This document shows, piece after piece, positions 7,104 through 10,777 of a stretch of 10,777 nt of DNA. The notes beneath the pieces were generated by a model. The model made no database searches. It was not told where the DNA came from and saw nothing but the letters and a program-made list of their open reading frames with translations. The number at the start of each line of letters is the position of its first letter. Position 1 is the stretch's first letter. This DNA is from Candidatus Aquidulcis sp. (GTDB taxonomy: Bacteria; Chloroflexota; Anaerolineae; Anaerolineales; E44-bin32), in assembly GCA_020723365.1 (NCBI GenBank), contig DYJB01000089.1:1-10777 (forward strand). The letters are read 5' to 3'. The translations under genes were made by a program, and so were the position numbers.

Positions 7104-7673
7104 TCAGCCCTCTGCAGGCAGGCGCTCGAGAATCAACCTGGCGAGTCGCTGCGCGCCCTGCTCGCTTGGGGCGAGGATCTCGAACCCGAAGTCGGCGCTC
7201 CGCAGCCCCACCAGCCGGTACTGCTCACTGTCGGCCTCATACGCCACCAGGGCATCGCTCCCCAGACCGTCGAGCTGCGTGGCGCCGGCGTCGCGGAGCA
7301 ACGCCAGGGAGACCTCCGCCAGGTCCAGGGCATACAGGTAGACGTAGACGTTCTGAATCGTGGAGCCGCCGTCAGGCGTGATCTGGTAGACGCAGTTGGG
7401 GCCCGTCACGCCCTCCAGGTCGTCGCGTGCTGGCTGGGCAGCCATGCTCTCGGCGGCTTCGGCGTTGGAGATCAGCGCGCACAGGTTGACAGCCTCCAGG
7501 TCGCGTCCGACGTCCAGGGGCGCAGCATGCGTGGACGGTGTCGCCGGGGTGGCGTTGATGGACGCCGCCTCTGCAGGCGGAAGCGTCGGCGCAGGCGCGT
7601 CCTTCGGCCTTGGGCCGCAGGCGGTAATGAGCAGCATAGCCGCAACGGAAAGGAGCAGTTGGTGAGCCTTCAT
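7104..7673 (-). CDS. Predicted lipoprotein, DUF3558-like
   Basis: A 189-residue secreted lipoprotein of unknown function. The N-terminus MKAHQLLLSVAAMLLITAC is a short lipoprotein signal peptide with lipobox I-T-A-C, so C19 would be lipidated and the protein tethered to the outer face of the membrane. A Pro/Ala/Thr-rich linker follows (about 21-52), then a globular domain beginning VNLCALISNAEAAESM and continuing to GPNCVYQI. This Cys...A.AA...Cys arrangement resembles DUF3558-type lipoproteins, but I hold that loosely. Three ATG codons stand in a row (7679, 7676, 7673); AGGAGG abuts the first, so only the third has a normal six-base spacing and is chosen. It stands alone on the minus strand between the glycogen operon and a divergent gene pair. 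Confidence 0.85.
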   Translation of the reverse strand: MKAHQLLLSVAAMLLITACGPRPKDAPAPTLPPAEAASINATPATPSTHAAPLDVGRDLEAVNLCALISNAEAAESMAAQPARDDLEGVTGPNCVYQITPDGGSTIQNVYVYLYALDLAEVSLALLRDAGATQLDGLGSDALVAYEADSEQYRLVGLRSADFGFEILAPSEQGAQRLARLILERLPAEG

Positions 7674-8005
7674 CATCATCCTCCTGGGCAGCAATCCACA
7701 GGCTCGAAAGGGGGTGGCCCAGGCTTGAGAGGTAGGGCCTCTGTTCCGCAAATGGCCCCTTGCGGGCATGCAACGCCTCGGAATGCACTGCTTGCCCATC
7801 CCCTCCCCTGCCGCGAGAATCTAGGCCACTAATTTGACCTATTAACCCATGAACCCACGGAACGGTGTGCGCCCGACCCGTGGGCGCCCGCTCCGCCGGG
7901 CTTGCAGCCGCTATCGCTCCTGGCCGGCCTTGCCTGCTGCCGACAGGCGCGGGATACTCGCTGGGCAGGGACACCGCAGCGCCGCCCGGGGAGGGCAAAG
8001 AGCGT
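7674..8005. other. Divergent intergenic region, 332 nt
   Basis: It separates the lipoprotein gene (minus) from the DUF2721 gene (plus). The only AT-rich stretch is 7818-7853, the natural place for promoters. On the minus strand TTAATA (7845-7840) and TAGATT (7823-7818) are 16 nt apart. On the plus strand TTGACC (7834-7839) looks like a -35 but has no -10 at the right distance. CCCACGG (7854-7860) can pair with CCGTGGG (7878-7884), which competes with hairpin GCGCCC/GGGCGC (7869-7874 with 7882-7887). I see no gene or RNA family here. Confidence 0.5.
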
Positions 8006-8461
8006 ATGGGAGCCATCACGGTTGCCGATCTGATTCCGGTCCTCCAGGTGGCCGTCGGCCCGGTGATTCTGGTCTCCGGCGTCGGCCTGTTGCTGCTGAC
8101 GATGACCAACCGGCTGGCGCGCGTCATCGACCGCTCACGCCTGCTCTACCGTGAGCTCCTCGCCAGCCCCGGCACCGACCGCCTCAACACCCTGGCGCAG
8201 CTGCGTACGCTGGACGAGCGCGCCCGCCTACTGCAGCGCGCCATCACACTGGCCTCCGTCAGCGTCCTGCTGGCAGCCTTGCTGGTGATCGTCCTGTTCC
8301 TGACCGCCATCTTCCGCTGGGAAGACCCGTGGTTGATCGGACTGCTCTTCATCGTCTGCATGCTGTCGCTGATTGGCTCGCTACTGGCCTTCATTCGCGA
8401 TCTCAATCGCTCTCTGGAGGCCCTGCGCCTTGAGGTCGACCAGGTCGAGGCGTCAGCGTGA
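8006..8461 (+). CDS. DUF2721 family membrane protein
   Basis: A 151-residue integral membrane protein of unknown function. The family hallmark is the N-terminal VGPVILVSGVGLLLLTMTNRLARVIDRSRLLYREL (residues 17-51): a hydrophobic segment running straight into a conserved TNRL.RVIDR.R amphipathic stretch. A charged helical region (52-78) follows, then two hydrophobic segments (about 80-103 and 108-130) and a charged tail, RDLNRSLEALRLEVDQVEA, likely a short coiled coil. Size fits DUF2721. The ATG at 8006 begins directly before the conserved segment, with GGGGAGGG about ten bases upstream; the frame is open further upstream but that part is low-complexity Arg/Ala/Gly. It is the first gene of a two-gene plus-strand unit. 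Function is unknown; the family is seen in many bacteria as a small membrane protein. Confidence 0.9.
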   Translation: MGAITVADLIPVLQVAVGPVILVSGVGLLLLTMTNRLARVIDRSRLLYRELLASPGTDRLNTLAQLRTLDERARLLQRAITLASVSVLLAALLVIVLFLTAIFRWEDPWLIGLLFIVCMLSLIGSLLAFIRDLNRSLEALRLEVDQVEASA

Positions 8462-8492
8462 GGCGGATCCGGCGGGCGGTCGCGGACGGCGG

Positions 8493-8723
8493 ATGACCGA
8501 GTCACCCGAATCCTTCTGGTCCGAGATCCTCTCGGAAGATCCCGCCCGCGTGCTGGGGGCGCTGCGGGGGATGGGAGAGGCGGAACGGCAGGCGGCGCTG
8601 GCGCATCTGAGGCGCATGGCGGAGGAGGATGGCTGGTCCGAGGCTCAGTCACGGCGGGCGCGGGTGGCGCTATCGATCACGGCCGCCGTTCCGCCGCCGA
8701 CGCCACGCCCGTCCGGAGCGTAA
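8493..8723 (+). CDS. Small helical hypothetical protein
   Basis: A 76-residue acidic, soluble protein that I cannot assign to a named family. Residues 6-48 look like two or three amphipathic helices (ESFWSEILSEDPARVLGAL, then GEAERQAALAHLRRMAEEDGW), a third helix may cover 49-62, and the tail is Pro-rich (67-76). Third codon positions are strongly G/C, as in the neighbours. The ATG at 8493 has a weak GGCGG upstream and lies 31 nt after the DUF2721 stop; a strong terminator follows 32 nt after its own stop. This makes it the last gene of a two-gene unit. It may be a partner or regulator of the membrane protein, but nothing in the sequence proves that. Confidence 0.7.
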   Translation: MTESPESFWSEILSEDPARVLGALRGMGEAERQAALAHLRRMAEEDGWSEAQSRRARVALSITAAVPPPTPRPSGA

Positions 8724-8755
8724 CCCTCGCCGGGCGGCGCAAACCGGATGAAAGC

Positions 8756-8792
8756 ACGGGGCGGGCCTGTCGGCCCGCCCCGTTTCCTTTCG
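8756..8792 (+). terminator. Strong rho-independent terminator between convergent units
   Basis: A perfect 12-bp stem ACGGGGCGGGCC/GGCCCGCCCCGT (8756-8767 with 8772-8783) has a TGTC loop and is followed by TTCCTTTC on the plus strand. It ends the DUF2721 unit. The etfA stop at 8812 lies on the other side, so the hairpin could also stop the etf transcript, though the minus-strand flank (GCTTTC) is only modestly T-rich. Confidence 0.8.
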
Positions 8793-8811
8793 TAGGCTCC
8801 TCAGGGCCGGT

Positions 8812-9855
8812 CTAGCGGCTCAGCTTCGCCTTCAGCTCGCGCGTTAGCGCCGGCAGAACCTCGAAGAGATCGCCGACGATGCCGAAGCGCGCCACCTTAA
8901 AGATCGGGGCTTCGACATCCTTGTTGATGGCCACAATCGTCTTGGACGTCCGCATGCCGGCCAGGTGCTGGATGGCGCCCGACACACCGGCGGCGACATA
9001 CACATCCGGCGAGACGACCTTGCCCGTCTGCCCCACCTGGTTGGCGTAGGGAATGTAGCCTGCATCGACGGCCGCCCGGCTCGCCCCGACGGCGGCATTC
9101 AGGACGGCGGCCAGCTCGCGGATCAGGGCGAAGCCCTGCTGCGCCCGCCAGACTTCCTTCTGGTGGTCATCGGTAATGTCGGCCGGCGGGGTCAGCTTGG
9201 GATTGACCGACACGCCGCGCCCACCGCTGACGATGACGGCCGCGTCCGTCAGGCTCACGCCGGCCTCCGTCGCCTTGTAGCCCAGCACCTCCGTCGTGGC
9301 AGCCCCCAGGGCAGCGTCCACCTTGGTCACGGCGCCCTTCCGGCCTTGCTGCGCTTCCGGCTTCGGAAAGACGCGGCTGCGGATGAGGAAGATCTGAGGC
9401 CCGGCTGTCGCCACAACCACCTTCTCCATCAGCTTGCCGGCATAGATTGGCCGCGTGCCGACCACCTTCCCGTCCTTGACCTCGAACCCGACCAGGTCGG
9501 GGACGACCCCGGTCTCAAGGTCGACGGCCGTCACCGCCGCCAGCTCGCGCGTGCGCGCCGTGGTTGGAAGGAAGACGACCTGGGCGCCGCCATCCTTGAG
9601 GACCTTCGTCAGCGCCGTGGCATAGCTCTCCGGGCGGTAGTCCTTGAGCTGCGGGTCGTCAACGATGCGGGCCTCGTCGGCGCCGTGCTGGATGGCTTCC
9701 TCGGCCAGGGCGCTGACGCCCTGCCCGATCACGACCGCCGTCACGCCGGCGCCGAGCGCCTCCGCCGCCTTGCGCGCCGCCCCGACGATCTCCCAGGCGG
9801 CGCCCACCGCCTGCCCGTTGTAGTGATCGATGTAGACAAAGACATTCGTGGCCAT
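8812..9855 (-). CDS. etfA: Electron transfer flavoprotein alpha subunit
   Basis: A 347-residue FAD-binding subunit of the ETF heterodimer, which takes electrons from flavin dehydrogenases such as acyl-CoA dehydrogenases and passes them to a quinone reductase or other acceptor. The N-terminal domain (1 to about 195) is the adenine-nucleotide-hydrolase-like fold. The C-terminal FAD domain shows SGGRG (210-214), GASRAAVDAG (257-266), QVGQTGKVVSPDVYVAAGVSGAIQHLAGM (273-301) and NKD (311-313). The protein is longer than most EtfA because about 21 extra residues lie between GGRG and GASR (near 216-237). The ATG at 9855 shares its A with the etfB stop (TGATG), giving tight coupling at equal stoichiometry. 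A TAG stop at 8812-8814 precedes the hairpin terminator. Confidence 0.97.
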   Translation of the reverse strand: MATNVFVYIDHYNGQAVGAAWEIVGAARKAAEALGAGVTAVVIGQGVSALAEEAIQHGADEARIVDDPQLKDYRPESYATALTKVLKDGGAQVVFLPTTARTRELAAVTAVDLETGVVPDLVGFEVKDGKVVGTRPIYAGKLMEKVVVATAGPQIFLIRSRVFPKPEAQQGRKGAVTKVDAALGAATTEVLGYKATEAGVSLTDAAVIVSGGRGVSVNPKLTPPADITDDHQKEVWRAQQGFALIRELAAVLNAAVGASRAAVDAGYIPYANQVGQTGKVVSPDVYVAAGVSGAIQHLAGMRTSKTIVAINKDVEAPIFKVARFGIVGDLFEVLPALTRELKAKLSR

Positions 9856-10637
9856 CAGAGCACCTTCTCTTCGAGAAGCCGGGCCGCCAGTTTGGCCGCC
9901 ATCGCCTCGGCCGAATCGCCCGTGATCATCTCGACCTTGGTCTCGATCTTCGGCGGGGCAAAGACCTCCGTCCAGCTGAGCGCCGGTGCGGGGATCGCGC
10001 CCAGGCCGATGTCGGCCGCCGACCATACCGGGATGGTCGCCTTGGAGGCCTTGCGAATGCCCATGAAGGACGGGTAGCGCGGTTCGCAGATCTCCTTGGT
10101 GACGCTGATGAGGGCGGGCAGCGGGCTCTTCACCTGCTGCCGGCCCTCGTCGAAGGCGCGGTCCACGCTGATCGTCTTGCCGGCCGGATCCACGGCGCTC
10201 AGCGCGGCCACGAGGGTCAGCGCCGGCCAGCCCAGGCGCCGGGCGACCTGCGCCGGCGTGACGCCGGTGTCGCTGTCTACAGCTTGGCGCCCGAAGAAGG
10301 CCAGGTCGATGCCGCCGATCTTGTCGATGGCGGCGGCCAGGGCCTTGGAGATCACGAGCGAATCAACGGTCAGCAGGCCGGGATCGCTGACCAGGATCGC
10401 TTCGTCGCAGCCCATGGCCAGCGCATGCTTGAGGGCCTCCCGGGCGGCCTCGGGACCGACGCTCAAGGCGATCACCTTTCCGCCGTGCGCTTCCTTCGTG
10501 CGCAGCGCCTGCTCGACGGCGAACTCGTCCCAGGGGTTGATGACGAGCGGCGCATCGCCCCACGACACCTTGCCGTTCTCCACCGTCACGGTGGCGGCGG
10601 TGTCAGGGGTCTGTTTGACACACACCACGATGTTCAA
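9855..10637 (-). CDS. etfB: Electron transfer flavoprotein beta subunit
   Basis: A 260-residue subunit that embraces FAD-bound EtfA and normally binds AMP. Family motifs are VVCVKQTPD (4-12), INPWDEFAVEQAL (33-45), DLAFFGRQAVDSDTG (111-125) and the ETF-beta signature region CEPRYPSFMGIRKASK (184-199). I choose the TTG at 10637: AGGAGG lies five bases upstream and the reading begins exactly at the conserved MNIVVCVKQ. The upstream ATG at 10703 would add a Pro/Gly-rich leader unlike the family. Whether this ETF is conventional or electron-bifurcating cannot be settled here because no dehydrogenase or bcd-like partner is in view. The spacer to the upstream partial gene is 52 nt and shows no clear promoter, so etfBA may be part of a longer operon. 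Confidence 0.97.
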   Translation of the reverse strand: MNIVVCVKQTPDTAATVTVENGKVSWGDAPLVINPWDEFAVEQALRTKEAHGGKVIALSVGPEAAREALKHALAMGCDEAILVSDPGLLTVDSLVISKALAAAIDKIGGIDLAFFGRQAVDSDTGVTPAQVARRLGWPALTLVAALSAVDPAGKTISVDRAFDEGRQQVKSPLPALISVTKEICEPRYPSFMGIRKASKATIPVWSAADIGLGAIPAPALSWTEVFAPPKIETKVEMITGDSAEAMAAKLAARLLEEKVL

Positions 10638-10689
10638 GTCGCCCTCCTTGTGGTTTGGCCCGGCGCCGGGTCGCGACGCCGTGGGGAGT

Positions 10690-10777
10690 CTACATCGGAC
10701 CACTGCGGCGAACGACGTCTCCGGTCGTCACCGCCTCGCCCGGGATGTAGCCCGGGAGCTCGCGGCGCAGCGCCGCA
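10690..10777 (-). CDS. 3' end of an unidentified gene (partial)
   Basis: The last 28 codons of a minus-strand reading frame enter from the right edge and end at TAG (10692-10690). The peptide ends LRRELPGYIPGEAVTTGDVVRRSGPM. Third codon positions are mostly G or C (about 24 of 28), as in the neighbouring genes, and the frame lies co-directionally 52 nt before etfB. One other minus-strand frame is also open here but runs into the etfB start, so this frame is preferred. I do not recognise the family from so short a tail. Confidence 0.5.
   Translation of the reverse strand, partial: AALRRELPGYIPGEAVTTGDVVRRSGPM

Noticed and set aside
5388..7832. Very long plus-strand open frame (814 codons) opposite the glycogen operon
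   Set aside because: It is antisense to the intact GH57 gene and runs on past the lipoprotein gene; composition is Arg/Val/Gly-rich without motifs, as expected for the shadow of a GC-rich gene.
9856..10026. Extended etfA start inside etfB
   Set aside because: The extension overlaps etfB out of frame and has no family similarity; ATG 9855 gives the conserved N-terminus with a TGATG junction.
10659..10670. 12-nt palindrome CCCGGCGCCGGG before etfB as an operator or terminator
   Set aside because: Such palindromes are common at this GC content; it has no loop, no T tract and no second copy.
1..10777. CRISPR arrays, insertion sequences, integrases, toxin-antitoxin or defence genes
   Set aside because: No regular spaced repeats, terminal inverted repeats, transposase motifs or defence domains were seen on either strand.

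Overview
This is a GC-rich bacterial window with tightly packed genes, short spacers and several overlapping stop/start pairs. The gene set suggests an environmental bacterium of the Chloroflexota (Anaerolineae-like) type: a GH57-type branching enzyme in place of GlgB, a DUF2721 protein, an etfBA pair, TTG start codons and a DUF3558-like lipoprotein. That placement is an inference from gene content and style; no phylogenetic marker is present.

Layout from left to right. (1) 47-1513, minus strand: a two-gene operon of an LsrG-like antibiotic-biosynthesis-monooxygenase (ABM) protein followed by an iron-type alcohol dehydrogenase. (2) 1669-1820, plus strand: a self-contained tRNA-Arg(CCG) unit with promoter, encoded CCA and terminator. 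(3) 1838-6935, minus strand: a four-gene glycogen/alpha-glucan operon read in the order GH57 branching enzyme, glycogen synthase (GlgA), 4-alpha-glucanotransferase (MalQ), YfcE-type metallophosphoesterase. Every junction is an overlap or a 1-nt gap. (4) 7104-7673, minus strand: a small lipoprotein, followed by a short unexplained coding-like stretch down to 7024. (5) 8006-8723, plus strand: a DUF2721 membrane protein and a 76-residue helical hypothetical protein, ending in a strong hairpin terminator. (6) 8812-10637, minus strand: etfB and etfA, encoding both subunits of an electron transfer flavoprotein, preceded by the 3' end of an unidentified gene that runs off the right edge.

How the genes work together. 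GlgA extends alpha-1,4 chains from a sugar nucleotide, the GH57 enzyme adds alpha-1,6 branches and MalQ redistributes chain lengths, so the block is a compact polysaccharide storage and remodelling module. Its ADP-glucose pyrophosphorylase, phosphorylase and debranching enzyme are not in the window. EtfBA passes electrons from acyl-CoA or other flavin dehydrogenases encoded elsewhere. The ABM/alcohol dehydrogenase pair looks like a small catabolic or detoxifying unit of unknown substrate.

I do not see an obviously new defence, mobile or RNA-based system. The most unusual points are a His-to-Gln change at a metal-ligand position of the alcohol dehydrogenase, a roughly 21-residue insertion in EtfA, the LsrG-like/alcohol dehydrogenase pairing, the phosphoesterase locked by overlap to the glycogen operon, and the CxxC-containing open stretch behind the lipoprotein gene.
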